The notes under the pieces were generated by a model. It saw nothing but the letters and a program-made list of their open reading frames with translations, was not told the DNA's origin and ran no database searches. Position numbers and translations under genes: made by a program. A DNA stretch of 64,000 bases, from NCBI GenBank assembly GCA_040290295.1, contig PSMW01000006.1, positions 1 through 64,000 of the forward strand. Reading direction: 5' to 3'. Positions 42,820 to 51,431 of the stretch are shown here, piece after piece. The DNA is from CAADGV01 sp040290295. Lineage in GTDB: Bacteria > Bacteroidota > Ignavibacteria > UBA10030 > UBA6906. How positions within the stretch are numbered: the stretch's first letter is position 1; every line of letters begins with the position of its first letter.

Positions 42820-44717
42820 TTTCTTAGTGTAACCAAAAGGACGGAGATATCCGCTGGCGTGATTCCGCTGATGCGAGACACCTGTCCGATTGAGCGCGGC
42901 TTGATCCGGGCGAGCTTCTCCCTCGCTTCCTTGCTCAAAGCCATCACGCGCTCGAAACCAAAATCGGGAGGGATTTCGATGCTTTCCTCTCGCTGGAATC
43001 TCTTCACCTCTTCCTCTTGTCTCTTCAAGTACCCTTCGTATTTCACCTCAATCTCGACTCGTTCGAAAGCTTCTCGATCCTCCAAAAGCTCGCGCAAGGC
43101 CGGCTCTTCACGAAAGTCATCCAAATGAGTTAGCTTTGAGAGTGTAACTTCCGGACGTTTCAGGAGTTGGTCGAGGCTTGCAGGTTCGGCGATGGACTGT
43201 GATCCGACCGCCGAGAGAACTTGATTGATGGCTTGTGGCAAGACTGTGGTGCTTGCAAGTGCTCGCTTGCCCTGTTCGATGCGGCGCTCCTTTTCCTCAA
43301 GTCGCTCCAGTGCATATCTTCCGATGAGCCCTAAGCTGTATCCTTTCCGCATGAGACGCGAGTCTGCATTGTCCTGACGCAAGAGCAATCGGTACTCAGC
43401 ACGCGACGTAAAGATTCGATACGGCTCGTCTGTCCCCTTGTTGATGAGGTCGTCAATCATCACACCTATGTATGCCTCGTTTCGATGGAGAATGAATGGC
43501 TCTTCTTGCTTGATTCGAAGCGCAGCGTTGATCCCCGCTACTAAACCCTGAGCCGCTGCCTCTTCATAGCCGCTGGTTCCGTTTACTTGGCCTGCAAAAA
43601 AAAGTCCCCGCACTATTTTCGATTCCAGAGTATGCTCGAGCTGATGTGGCGGGAAAAAGTCGTATTCGACTGCGTAGCCCGGGCGAAGCATGACCGCGTT
43701 TTTCATTCCTGGTAATGTTCGCAGCGCTCGTTCTTGAACCTCAGAGGGTAGACTGCTCGAGAATCCATTTACGTACACGATTTCCGATTCGTACCCTTCC
43801 GGCTCCAGAAAGATTTGGTGACGGTCGCGTTCGGCAAATCTATTCAGCTTGTCCTCAATCGAAGGGCAGTATCTCGGCCCTACCCCCTTTATTCTTCCAG
43901 TGAACATCGGAGATTCGTCAAACCCTTCCCGGAGTATCGCATGGGTTTGCTCGTTGGTGAAAGTAAGGAACATCGGGATCTGTTCGTTCCTAATTCCCTG
44001 ACTCTGATGCGAAAAGGGAATCGGTGGTGTATCAGGAAATTGCATTTCAGTTGCCCCAAAGTCGATGCTGCGCCGTGCAACTCGCGGAGGTGTGCCAGTC
44101 TTTAGTCTCCCCACTTGAAAACGTAAGCGCTGGAGGCGATGCGACAACTCAGTCGCCGATGGCTCATTATACCTACCGCCAACAGAAGATCTCCTACCGG
44201 TGTGCATGATGGCGTTCAAGAAGGTCCCGCTACAGATAACCAGCGCCCTACATGCAAGACGCTTTCCAGCGCTGGTTTGTATACCTTCAACCTTGCCGTT
44301 CTCGACAGCGACATCGACAATGGAATCGATCATCACCGTTAGATTCTCCTGCCGGAGAACACGCCGAGCTGCTTCCCGACTGTACCACTCACGATCGTTC
44401 TGACACCGGGGAGACCAGATTGCGGGACCTTTCGACTTGTTGAGCATTCTGAAGTGAATTCCGGTAGCGTCAGCTATTTTGCCCATCTCACCACCGAGGG
44501 CATCGATTTCACGTACCAAATGCCCTTTGGCTGATCCACCAACTGCGGGATTGCATGACATTCTCCCGATTGCATTGACATCCATCGTAACAACGGCTGT
44601 CGCACACCCCATTCGAGATGCAGCAAGCGAGGCTTCTATGCCGGCATGCCCCGCTCCAATGACGATGACGTCAAAGGCGGCCCGATTTGTCGAGCCGGTT
44701 TCACGTGAAATGGTCAT
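42816..44717 (-). CDS. mnmG: tRNA uridine-5-carboxymethylaminomethyl modification enzyme MnmG
   Basis: A 633-residue FAD-dependent enzyme (GidA) that works with MnmE to modify U34 of tRNAs. The FAD motif DVIVIGAGHAGIEASLAASR, the conserved MSCNPAVGGSAKGHLVREIDALGG and the C-terminal TSRAEYRLLLRQDNAD and PRSIGQVSRISGITPADISVL are present. The ATG at 44717 overlaps the mnmE stop (TAATG). A parS core covers codons 3-7. Confidence 0.98.
   Translation of the reverse strand: MTISRETGSTNRAAFDVIVIGAGHAGIEASLAASRMGCATAVVTMDVNAIGRMSCNPAVGGSAKGHLVREIDALGGEMGKIADATGIHFRMLNKSKGPAIWSPRCQNDREWYSREAARRVLRQENLTVMIDSIVDVAVENGKVEGIQTSAGKRLACRALVICSGTFLNAIMHTGRRSSVGGRYNEPSATELSHRLQRLRFQVGRLKTGTPPRVARRSIDFGATEMQFPDTPPIPFSHQSQGIRNEQIPMFLTFTNEQTHAILREGFDESPMFTGRIKGVGPRYCPSIEDKLNRFAERDRHQIFLEPEGYESEIVYVNGFSSSLPSEVQERALRTLPGMKNAVMLRPGYAVEYDFFPPHQLEHTLESKIVRGLFFAGQVNGTSGYEEAAAQGLVAGINAALRIKQEEPFILHRNEAYIGVMIDDLINKGTDEPYRIFTSRAEYRLLLRQDNADSRLMRKGYSLGLIGRYALERLEEKERRIEQGKRALASTTVLPQAINQVLSAVGSQSIAEPASLDQLLKRPEVTLSKLTHLDDFREEPALRELLEDREAFERVEIEVKYEGYLKRQEEEVKRFQREESIEIPPDFGFERVMALSKEAREKLARIKPRSIGQVSRISGITPADISVLLVTLRK
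44699..44710. promoter_or_regulatory. parS-like site in the mnmG start
   Basis: TTTCACGTGAAA again, 13 of 16 matches to the ParB consensus including flanks. It lies at codons 3-7 of mnmG, 4.7 kb from dnaA and 1.9 kb from the other copy. Confidence 0.7.
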
Positions 44718-46120
44718 TACTTTCCAATGCAAAAATTTTGGAAAATATTATTTAGGACCTCATCCGAAGTGACGTCCCCAATTATCTCTGCCAATGAATT
44801 AGAGGCCTCCCTTATATCAAGGGCAACAAACTCGCTCGGCCGACCCTCGTTCACTCCGGCAAGTGCATTTGTCAGGCAGTCGATTGCTTTCAAGATCGCC
44901 TGATGGTGCCGGCTACTGATGACCTGAACGCCGCCGGCTTCGTTATTCCCTTCAGTAACAAGCTCAGCAATGGCCATGCGAAGCCCATCCAATCCGTAAC
45001 CAGTTTTTGCTGAGACGCTTATCTCTACTGCGCTTATCCCATCGACTCTATTCTGTGCTAAGGGAATTCGTGTGGCATAATCGAGTAGGTCAACTTTGTT
45101 CCAAGCTATAACCAATCGTTGTGGAATTTCCAAGCCGGAAAGGAACTCGACCGCATCCTCCGTCGAGACTACTGCGGTCGCATCTGCAACCAGAACCAAC
45201 ACATCGGCCCGTCGAATCAATTCCTTTGTTCTGTTCACACCCTCTTGCTCCACAGGGTCGTCCGTTTCACGAAGACCCGCCGTGTCGCTGAGGCGAAACA
45301 GTATCCCATTGATCAAGATGTTTTCTTCGAGAGTATCTCGAGTCGTTCCGGGAATTGGAGTGACAATTGCTCGGTTCTCCCGAAGGAGTGCGTTGAAGAG
45401 ACTGGACTTGCCAGCATTTGGCTTACCGGCAATCGCTACCGATGCACCGTCTCTGTACACTCGACCAAGTCGATAGGAGTCGGCCATCTCATGAAGATGC
45501 GATCGTACGTGTTCGATTCGACGAACCACCTCTGAGCGACTGAGAAGGTCCAGGCCCTCCTCACTGAAGTCAAGCTCGAGTTCCAGCATAGAACTGAGGT
45601 TCACCAAATCAGATTTCAACTGACGAATACGATGAGAGAATTTGCCTTCGAGGTGGCTTAAAGATGCGCGATGAGCAGCTTCGCTCCTTGAAGCAATCAG
45701 AAGTGCAACGGCCTCTGCCTGAGATAGGTCGATTCGTCCGTTGAGAAAGGCTCGTTTCGTAAACTCGCCCGGAGAAGCTTGTCGCGCACCCGCCGCGAGT
45801 ACTGTTTGCAACACCTTTCGCGTAACGAAGACCCCCCCATGACAACTAATCTCAACCGAATCTTCTCCAGTGTAAGAGTTTGGACTCCTGAACACCGTTG
45901 CAACAACTTCATCAACGTGGTTTCCGTCTTCATCAACCAAAACCCCATAGCGCGCAGTATGGCTGGGTGTGTCTGCAAGTCGTCTCTTCCCTCTGAAAAC
46001 CTTGTCGGTGGTTGTTATTGCAGCAGTGCCGCTGACCCTCACCACTGCGATCGCTCCTTCGCCTAACGGGGTGGCAATCGCTGCTATGGTGTCTTCATCA
46101 TATCCCTTCACCTTATCCAT
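44717..46120 (-). CDS. mnmE: tRNA modification GTPase MnmE
   Basis: A 467-residue GTPase (TrmE), partner of MnmG. The N-terminal tetrahydrofolate-binding domain has DTIAAIATPLGEGAIAVVRVSG, and the helical domain is split by a G domain. G motifs are GKPNAGKSSLFNALL, DTAGLRETDD and NKVDLL. The C-terminal CIGK carries the essential cysteine. The ATG at 46120 has GGGAGAG upstream. A longer frame to 46168 is not family-like. Confidence 0.97.
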   Translation of the reverse strand: MDKVKGYDEDTIAAIATPLGEGAIAVVRVSGTAAITTTDKVFRGKRRLADTPSHTARYGVLVDEDGNHVDEVVATVFRSPNSYTGEDSVEISCHGGVFVTRKVLQTVLAAGARQASPGEFTKRAFLNGRIDLSQAEAVALLIASRSEAAHRASLSHLEGKFSHRIRQLKSDLVNLSSMLELELDFSEEGLDLLSRSEVVRRIEHVRSHLHEMADSYRLGRVYRDGASVAIAGKPNAGKSSLFNALLRENRAIVTPIPGTTRDTLEENILINGILFRLSDTAGLRETDDPVEQEGVNRTKELIRRADVLVLVADATAVVSTEDAVEFLSGLEIPQRLVIAWNKVDLLDYATRIPLAQNRVDGISAVEISVSAKTGYGLDGLRMAIAELVTEGNNEAGGVQVISSRHHQAILKAIDCLTNALAGVNEGRPSEFVALDIREASNSLAEIIGDVTSDEVLNNIFQNFCIGK

Positions 46121-46252
46121 CTCTCTCCCTTGTCCAAATGATCCATCAAGCAAGATGCAACCTAACAATTTCCTCGTAGAGCATCAATTCTTTCCACCAG
46201 ACATCGCCTTCCTAATGAGTCGAAGCGAAAGCATCACCTCCCCCAGACTGAC

Positions 46253-46282
46253 AAAAAAGCCCGCTCAAATCGAACGGGCTTT
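46253..46282 (-). terminator. Rho-independent terminator after yidC
   Basis: On the minus strand AAAGCCCG and CGGGCTTT pair around an 11-base loop and are followed directly by a run of six T. It lies 33 bases after the yidC stop and separates rpmH-yidC from mnmE-mfd. Confidence 0.8.
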
Positions 46283-46314
46283 GTGCACCGGCTACTGAAC
46301 ACCTGTGAAGCGCA

Positions 46315-48117
46315 CTACCTTCTTTTCATGTCAGGCATGTTCTTCGCTAGCCTTCCTATCAAGCCTCCTTGAGCTTTCTTGGGATCGACTTTCCTGAGTG
46401 GCTCATCACCGTGTTTCTTTTTGATCCACATTTGTTGGCCAATGGAAAGCAAGTTGAAGACGAAATAGTACAAATTCAATCCCGACGGCAAGCCGTTGAA
46501 GATCAAGAACATCATCACCGGCATCATCCACACCATCGCCTTTTGGCGCGGATCGGTGATCGTTTGCTTTTGCTGAATGAACATGGTGATACTCATGGCA
46601 AGCGCGAGACCGCTGAGTTGACTCATGCCGAAAAGGGGGATCGTGAACGGCAGGTGCACGATCGTGTCCGGAATGGAAAGATCGTTTATCCATCCTACAA
46701 AGTGCGCTTGTCGCAACTGTATCGTCGAGCTGAACACATTGTACAAAGCATAAAGTATCGGCATCTGCAAGAGCAGCGGCAGGCAACCACCGGCAGGATT
46801 GACGCCGTACTCGCGGTAGAGATTCATGATCGCTTTGTTCATTTGCTCTGGGTTATCCTTATACTTCTCGCGGATCTCGTTCATCATCGGCTGAAGCTTT
46901 TGCATCTTTCGCATAGCGTTCATGCTCGACTTGGTAAGAGGGTGCAAAGCAATTTTGATGATGATCGAAAACACGATGATCACGATGCCCCAGTTTGCGA
47001 TGAACAGATGCAGGAAATTGAACAGCGGCATCATGATATACTCGGTAATGGGACGAATGATCCACGCAGCACCGAGCGACATGATGTGATCAAGCCCGCG
47101 ATCCATCGAACGGATAAGATTGAAATCCAGCGGACCTAAGAACACGGTGACGCGAGCTGCCTCGCTTGTCGTTCCCTTGAACGGCATTTTCAAAGCGATG
47201 CTGTAGGTTTCCTTGACGCCACGGTCCGGCTGTGGGCTGCGGACACCTTCCAGAAACGCCCCTTGAGTCATGTCCTTTGCCGGGAGTAACGCAACAGCAA
47301 AGTACTTATTGCGTGCTGCTACCCAATCCGTCACTCCCGAGATATCTTTTTGCGCTTTCTCAGTTTCATGCATCGCATCAACTTCCGCGAGCTCGCCCCC
47401 GGAATATGCGTATGCCATGGCATAGTGTGACTCGTCGATGCTGTTGTGCTCTGCAAATGGGAGAGCGTGTTCCCACACGATTTGATATTCGAATCCTGAG
47501 ATCACATCTCCGACATTCTGCATCTCGATGTCTGCATCGAACGAGTACGTGCCGTTTGTAAACGTATAGCGCTTAAGGATGCTCTTCCCCTCTCGCACCG
47601 GCAGCGTGAAAGTCACAGTGACGGAATCACGATCCTTGAGGACTACTTTTTTCCACGTGGGATAGTCGCTCTCAAAAAACAAATCGCGCGTATTGATTTG
47701 CTTCCCATCCTTCGAGATGAACAGGAGACTGAAATCGCCACCTGTATTCATCTCCACAAGATGAACGGGATATTGATTCCAGGTCTTATACTTCTTCAAC
47801 TCCCATTTTCGAATCAACCCACCCTTGGTCGTCAGCTCGGCAGTGTAGAGGTCCGTCTCGATGATCACAATTCGTTCCGACCCTATGAGTCTGTCCGAGA
47901 AGAACTCGCCGTACTCCTCTGCGTCGGGTGCCGAAGTGCTGGGGTGTTCGACCGTTTGCTTCGGCGCCACTGCGGGACCTTCTGGTGGCGATGCGATCAT
48001 TGTTCGCGTTGTATCAGCCCGCTGTACGGGACGTGGCGGCGGTGGAGCGTTGTACCACATCCAGACCATAAGCACAAGGCCTATGAGTATAAATCCTAGT
48101 GTTGCTTGTCTATCCAT
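46315..48117 (-). CDS. yidC: Membrane protein insertase YidC
   Basis: A 600-residue insertase of the Gram-negative type. The N-terminal helix (LGFILIGLVLMVWMWY) is followed by a large periplasmic beta domain (about 70-345) and the conserved five-helix core. The core has NWGIVIIVFSIIIKIALHPLT, NPAGGCLPLLLQMPILYALY and MMPVMMFLIFNGLPSGLNLYYFVFNLLSIGQQ. The C-terminal tail is basic. It follows yidD by 42 bases and ends with a strong terminator. Confidence 0.97.
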   Translation of the reverse strand: MDRQATLGFILIGLVLMVWMWYNAPPPPRPVQRADTTRTMIASPPEGPAVAPKQTVEHPSTSAPDAEEYGEFFSDRLIGSERIVIIETDLYTAELTTKGGLIRKWELKKYKTWNQYPVHLVEMNTGGDFSLLFISKDGKQINTRDLFFESDYPTWKKVVLKDRDSVTVTFTLPVREGKSILKRYTFTNGTYSFDADIEMQNVGDVISGFEYQIVWEHALPFAEHNSIDESHYAMAYAYSGGELAEVDAMHETEKAQKDISGVTDWVAARNKYFAVALLPAKDMTQGAFLEGVRSPQPDRGVKETYSIALKMPFKGTTSEAARVTVFLGPLDFNLIRSMDRGLDHIMSLGAAWIIRPITEYIMMPLFNFLHLFIANWGIVIIVFSIIIKIALHPLTKSSMNAMRKMQKLQPMMNEIREKYKDNPEQMNKAIMNLYREYGVNPAGGCLPLLLQMPILYALYNVFSSTIQLRQAHFVGWINDLSIPDTIVHLPFTIPLFGMSQLSGLALAMSITMFIQQKQTITDPRQKAMVWMMPVMMFLIFNGLPSGLNLYYFVFNLLSIGQQMWIKKKHGDEPLRKVDPKKAQGGLIGRLAKNMPDMKRR

Positions 48118-48159
48118 TTCTACATATCCCTATAGTCGCTGTGGTGTCAGGTGATGCTC

Positions 48160-48363
48160 TCAGGCCGGATCATATCCGCCGGGGTGAAATGGGTGGCATT
48201 TGGCGATGCGCTTTATGGATAACCACACGCCTCGGAACGTTCCATATTTCGAAATCGCCTCAATGGCGTACTGTGAGCATGTCGGATAAAACCTGCAGGT
48301 ATTGGGTGGTAGGAGAGGCGAAACGAGTAGCTGGTACAATCGAATGCACGCCTTCAAGAGCAT
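48160..48363 (-). CDS. yidD: Membrane protein insertion efficiency factor YidD
   Basis: A 67-residue small protein with an amphipathic N-terminal helix (LLKACIRLYQLLVSPLL) and the family core CRFYPTCSQYAIEAISKYG ending HPFHPGGYDPA. The ATG at 48363 is 2 bases after the rnpA stop. The rpmH-rnpA-yidD-yidC order is the usual one next to the origin. Confidence 0.95.
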   Translation of the reverse strand: MLLKACIRLYQLLVSPLLPPNTCRFYPTCSQYAIEAISKYGTFRGVWLSIKRIAKCHPFHPGGYDPA

Positions 48364-48365
48364 CT

Positions 48366-48764
48366 TCACAACCGGTCTCCCAGTTCCGACACAATGGTGT
48401 TGCATAGAGCTTTCATCTCCTCACGCACATCGTGCAGGGCAAGCTTTTCGATGCTTGCGCTGTTCCCGGCATTGAACCACACAATCATTTTAAGGCTGTG
48501 AAGAGGAGAGAGTGGAAGCGCAGCAGCAAAATTATCATACTCTAACCGCATTGCTTCTCGCATCAGGCGACGCACACGATTACGCTTTACCGCATTAAAC
48601 GTTTTGGAAGGAACCTTGATTCCGACTTGAACTTTGCTTCGGCACCCTGCAGGTTCTTTCAGGAGCAGATAACGGCAACGCAGCAGCTTACCCTCGATTC
48701 GCTTGCCCGATTGAGCGACGCGCTTGAAGACTTCTCGCCCACGGAGGAGTGCTGTCTTCCTCAA
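48366..48764 (-). CDS. rnpA: Ribonuclease P protein component
   Basis: A 132-residue basic protein subunit of RNase P, which matures tRNA 5' ends. The RNR signature is KRNRVRRLMREAMR near residues 60-73. The only start in frame after the upstream stop codon is TTG at 48764, 18 bases after the rpmH stop. Compared with relatives, the stretch before the first strand (RKTALLRGREVFKRVAQSG) is of normal length, so this start is plausible. Confidence 0.93.
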   Translation of the reverse strand: MRKTALLRGREVFKRVAQSGKRIEGKLLRCRYLLLKEPAGCRSKVQVGIKVPSKTFNAVKRNRVRRLMREAMRLEYDNFAAALPLSPLHSLKMIVWFNAGNSASIEKLALHDVREEMKALCNTIVSELGDRL

Positions 48765-48782
48765 GCTTCGCCTTTCCCACCT

Positions 48783-48929
48783 CTAACGCTCGTCGCTGAC
48801 GGTGAGTTTTTTTCTACCCTTCGCTCTCCGACGAGCAAGTACTTTTCTGCCGTTCTTGGTCGCCATACGTGCACGGAAGCCGTGTGTATTGCGACGCTTT
48901 CGTTCGTGAGGTTGGAATGTCCGCTTCAT
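48783..48929 (-). CDS. rpmH: 50S ribosomal protein L34
   Basis: A 48-residue ribosomal protein. The translation begins MKRTFQPHERKRRNTHGFRA and ends RRAKGRKKLTVSDER, a near-consensus L34. An AGAGGAA ribosome site precedes the ATG at 48929. It is the first gene of the minus-strand arm that leaves the origin. Confidence 0.98.
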   Translation of the reverse strand: MKRTFQPHERKRRNTHGFRARMATKNGRKVLARRRAKGRKKLTVSDER

Positions 48930-49068
48930 TTCCTCTTATCCCATTTTGTTGAGTTACAAAAGGAAAACAGCCATAGCTTCCTGAGAAGCCTGCTCTTGCT
49001 GCGAGCCTCTGGCCATTAAAGTTAACCAACATCGTTTTGAGAAACAACATGATTTTTCCCTTACCCTC

Positions 49069-49097
49069 TTGCGTACGCGTGTTCCATGTTGTATAAT
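49069..49097 (+). promoter_or_regulatory. Promoter of dnaA
   Basis: TTGCGT (49069-49074) and a perfect TATAAT (49092-49097) are 17 bases apart. Transcription from about 49104 would give a ~295-base leader that contains the DnaA-box-like sites, so DnaA could repress its own gene. TTGCGTACG is directly repeated at 49069 and 49097. Confidence 0.6.
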
Positions 49098-49399
49098 TGC
49101 GTACGAGCCTCGGTGAGCTTCGGTGTTGATAACTCGTGAATAGCGTTGTGCTGCACCTGCGCTCGACTACTACAAGGGGGCTCATTTTATTTGCACACCA
49201 TGAAAGCCAACTTTGTTACGCTGTCGCTATGCTATGTGCTGCAATCAGTTGGCTAGCGATGGCAGAGTGAATATCGTGTGAATAACCTCTGGATAACTAG
49301 CACAAACATTTTTTGGTTTTCCACAGGTGTGGATTTCTCTGTGGATAAATTCACTTCATCGACGCAAAAACAGTTTCACTCAATAAGTCTGTTGGTTCT
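49098..49399. other. Candidate oriC, upstream of dnaA
   Basis: This non-coding stretch has a cluster of sites like the DnaA box TTATCCACA. One perfect match on the minus strand is at 49340-49348 (TGTGGATAA). TGTGAATAA lies at 49277-49285, TCTGGATAA at 49288-49296, TTTTCCACA at 49317-49325 and TGTTGATAA at 49124-49132. Genes on both sides are transcribed away from here (rpmH to the left, dnaA to the right), as expected at an origin. The exact unwinding element is not clear. Confidence 0.75.
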
Positions 49400-50869
49400 A
49401 TGATCGATATCGCCGAATCCCCTGCCTCCGAGACAACGATGAACCAGGCGAAACACGTCTGGTCAGCGTGTCTCAGCAAGCTCAGTGAGCGCGTTAACTC
49501 ACAGAGCTACAAAGCCTGGCTCGAACCGATAGTTCCCATGAGTCTCGAGGCAGGTGTTCTAACGCTTCAAGTTCCGAGTCATTTCTTCTACGAGTGGATC
49601 GAGGAACACTACGAGGAAATGATTACTGCCGTTGTGGGAGCCGTACTCGGCAAAGATGCCCGGGTGGCTTACGAGATCGCCAAAGACGATCCGCCCATCG
49701 AGTCTCATGCGGATGTCGCTGCCGTTGCACCGCTGCCTCGTTCCGAGCCAAAATCCTATCCTCCTCAACCCGAATCGTTCAGGATCGGCAATGCGCCTCC
49801 GAACCACAAGCGCTCGGGGGGCTCGGGTAGTTTTCAGAATTTCCTCAATCCGCGATACACGTTCGAGAACTTCATCAAGGGCGAAAGCAACCAGTTTGCA
49901 TGCGCTGCCGCAACTGCGGTTGCAAATAACCCGGGTGGTACAGCGTTCAATCCTCTCGTCATCTACGGAGGCACGGGGTTGGGAAAGACACATCTCCTCC
50001 AAGCCATCGGCAACCGCGTTCTCCAACTCCATCACAATAAGCGTGTCATCTATGTTTCGAGCGAAAAGTTCACCGTCGAATTCGTCGAAGCGATCCAGAG
50101 TGACCGAATCAACGACTTCTCCGCTTTCTACCGCAGCATGGATATTTTGATCGTTGACGACATTCAGTTCTTTGCAGGAAAAGAGAAGACGCAGGATAGT
50201 TTCTTTCATACATTTAACGAGCTTCATCATCTTTCCAAGCAAGTTATTCTTTCATCCGATCGCCCCCCAAAGGAACTCAACGGATTGGACGACCGTCTCC
50301 TCTCGCGCTTCCAGTGGGGGCTGACGGCCGACATTCAACCTCCAGACCTCGAGACACGAATCGCCATCCTCCAGCACAAAGGAAAGGAACAGAAAATCGA
50401 TCTACCTGTGGATGTCGTCGAGTGTCTTGCCGCCAACATCAACAATAACATTCGCGAGCTTGAGGGCTGTCTCATCAGCCTCCTTGCGCGAGCAAGCATC
50501 CAGCGCAGAGAAATCACTGTGGAGCTTGCGCATGAAGTACTCCGACACACCATCGGACAGGTGAAGTCCCCGATCACCATCGATGAGATTCAACGCAACG
50601 TCTGTGAGTATTTCAGCTTGCCGACCGATCTCCTCAGCGCAAAAACGCGCAAGCAGGAGATCGTCAATGCCCGGCAAATCGCTATGTACTTAGCGAAGGA
50701 GTTAACCAACTCCTCGTTGAAAACAATCGGATTGCATTTCGGTGGACGTGATCACAGCACGGTGATTCACGCCTACCAATGTGTCGAGGACCTCATGAGA
50801 GTCGATATGAAATATCGATCGACCGTGGAGCAGATACGGCGGCGGCTCGAGACAAGGACGAAAGTGTAG
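49400..50869 (+). CDS. dnaA: Chromosomal replication initiator DnaA
   Basis: A 489-residue AAA+ initiator. Domain I (about 15-90, VWSACLSKLSERVNSQSYKAWLEPI) is followed by a proline-rich linker. The ATPase has Walker A GGTGLGKT (190-197), Walker B ILIVDDIQF (249-257) and SDRPPKELNGLDDRLLSRFQWG. The C-terminal helix-turn-helix has the signature GGRDHSTVIHAY. Length is normal. An ATG 13 codons in (MNQAKHVW) is a possible alternative start. Confidence 0.98.
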   Translation: MIDIAESPASETTMNQAKHVWSACLSKLSERVNSQSYKAWLEPIVPMSLEAGVLTLQVPSHFFYEWIEEHYEEMITAVVGAVLGKDARVAYEIAKDDPPIESHADVAAVAPLPRSEPKSYPPQPESFRIGNAPPNHKRSGGSGSFQNFLNPRYTFENFIKGESNQFACAAATAVANNPGGTAFNPLVIYGGTGLGKTHLLQAIGNRVLQLHHNKRVIYVSSEKFTVEFVEAIQSDRINDFSAFYRSMDILIVDDIQFFAGKEKTQDSFFHTFNELHHLSKQVILSSDRPPKELNGLDDRLLSRFQWGLTADIQPPDLETRIAILQHKGKEQKIDLPVDVVECLAANINNNIRELEGCLISLLARASIQRREITVELAHEVLRHTIGQVKSPITIDEIQRNVCEYFSLPTDLLSAKTRKQEIVNARQIAMYLAKELTNSSLKTIGLHFGGRDHSTVIHAYQCVEDLMRVDMKYRSTVEQIRRRLETRTKV

Positions 50870-50896
50870 CGCTCTACTGATCGACTCTACCATCCG

Positions 50897-50940
50897 AACA
50901 AGCCTTGCTTTCATTTTCTGTTTCGAGAGGAAGGCTTGTT
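50897..50940 (+). terminator. Possible dnaA terminator
   Basis: AACAAGCCTT and AAGGCTTGTT form a perfect 10-bp stem around a 24-base loop, 27 bases after the dnaA stop. The pyrimidine-rich TCTTCTCTTC follows. The large loop lowers confidence. Confidence 0.45.
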
Positions 50941-51346
50941 TCTTCTCTTCACATAATGAGGATAACTGTGTTGGTGGTACGTGAACAAGTGTGATCGTCG
51001 TGTGGAATATGGCGTTAGATAAAGATCAGCATGGGAGTTTCGTCGTCGAGTGTTGAAATGATTCGCGGTTATGAACAGTCTGTCTTTTTCTGCGTTACTT
51101 GAGATACCGTTGTTCGAAGTGAAACTCATCAGCATGTAAGGAGTTGTTGCTGGTACGCTATCAACATATCAACACTCCTTATTACTATCTTTATTTTTAT
51201 GTATGTGAGGTACAAAAGATTATTATCCCCACGTTCCTGCTACATTCCTCTACCGAAAACGAAACTGTGCAGAACATGCTGATGCGTGCGCATCGAAAAG
51301 TTCGATATCACCCTATCATACAACCACTTGCTTCGGCTCAGGAGCT

Positions 51347-51374
51347 TTGAACTGTCCCGTTTTTTGAGTAAATT
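51347..51374 (+). promoter_or_regulatory. Promoter of dnaN
   Basis: TTGAAC and TAAATT are 16 bases apart. The site also matches the Bacteroidota form TTG-N19-TAnnTTT(G) (TTG at 51347, TAAATTTT at 51369). It lies 58 bases before the dnaN ATG, which has an AAGGAGC ribosome site. Confidence 0.55.
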
Positions 51375-51431
51375 TTTGAAGTTTGAAGCATCCTCACGAC
51401 CTCTCATTTTTCTTTCCGAAGGAGCTTTAGA

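Larger units (their letters stand above)
50870..51431. other. dnaA-dnaN intergenic region, possible second origin lobe
   Basis: This 560-base AT-rich non-coding stretch has no recognised gene. It holds DnaA-box-like sequences: TTATCCCCA at 51223-51231, and TATCAACA twice in tandem near 51160-51174. A hairpin with arms TAAGGAG and CTCCTTA (51137-51181, inner arms GTTG/CAAC) brackets the tandem TATCAACA. Such boxes on both sides of dnaA recall the bipartite origin of Bacillus. Confidence 0.45.

Noticed and set aside
48814..49185. 123-codon open frame on the minus strand over rpmH
   Set aside because: Ribosomal protein L34 is encoded in another frame of the same bases with an almost perfect consensus sequence.
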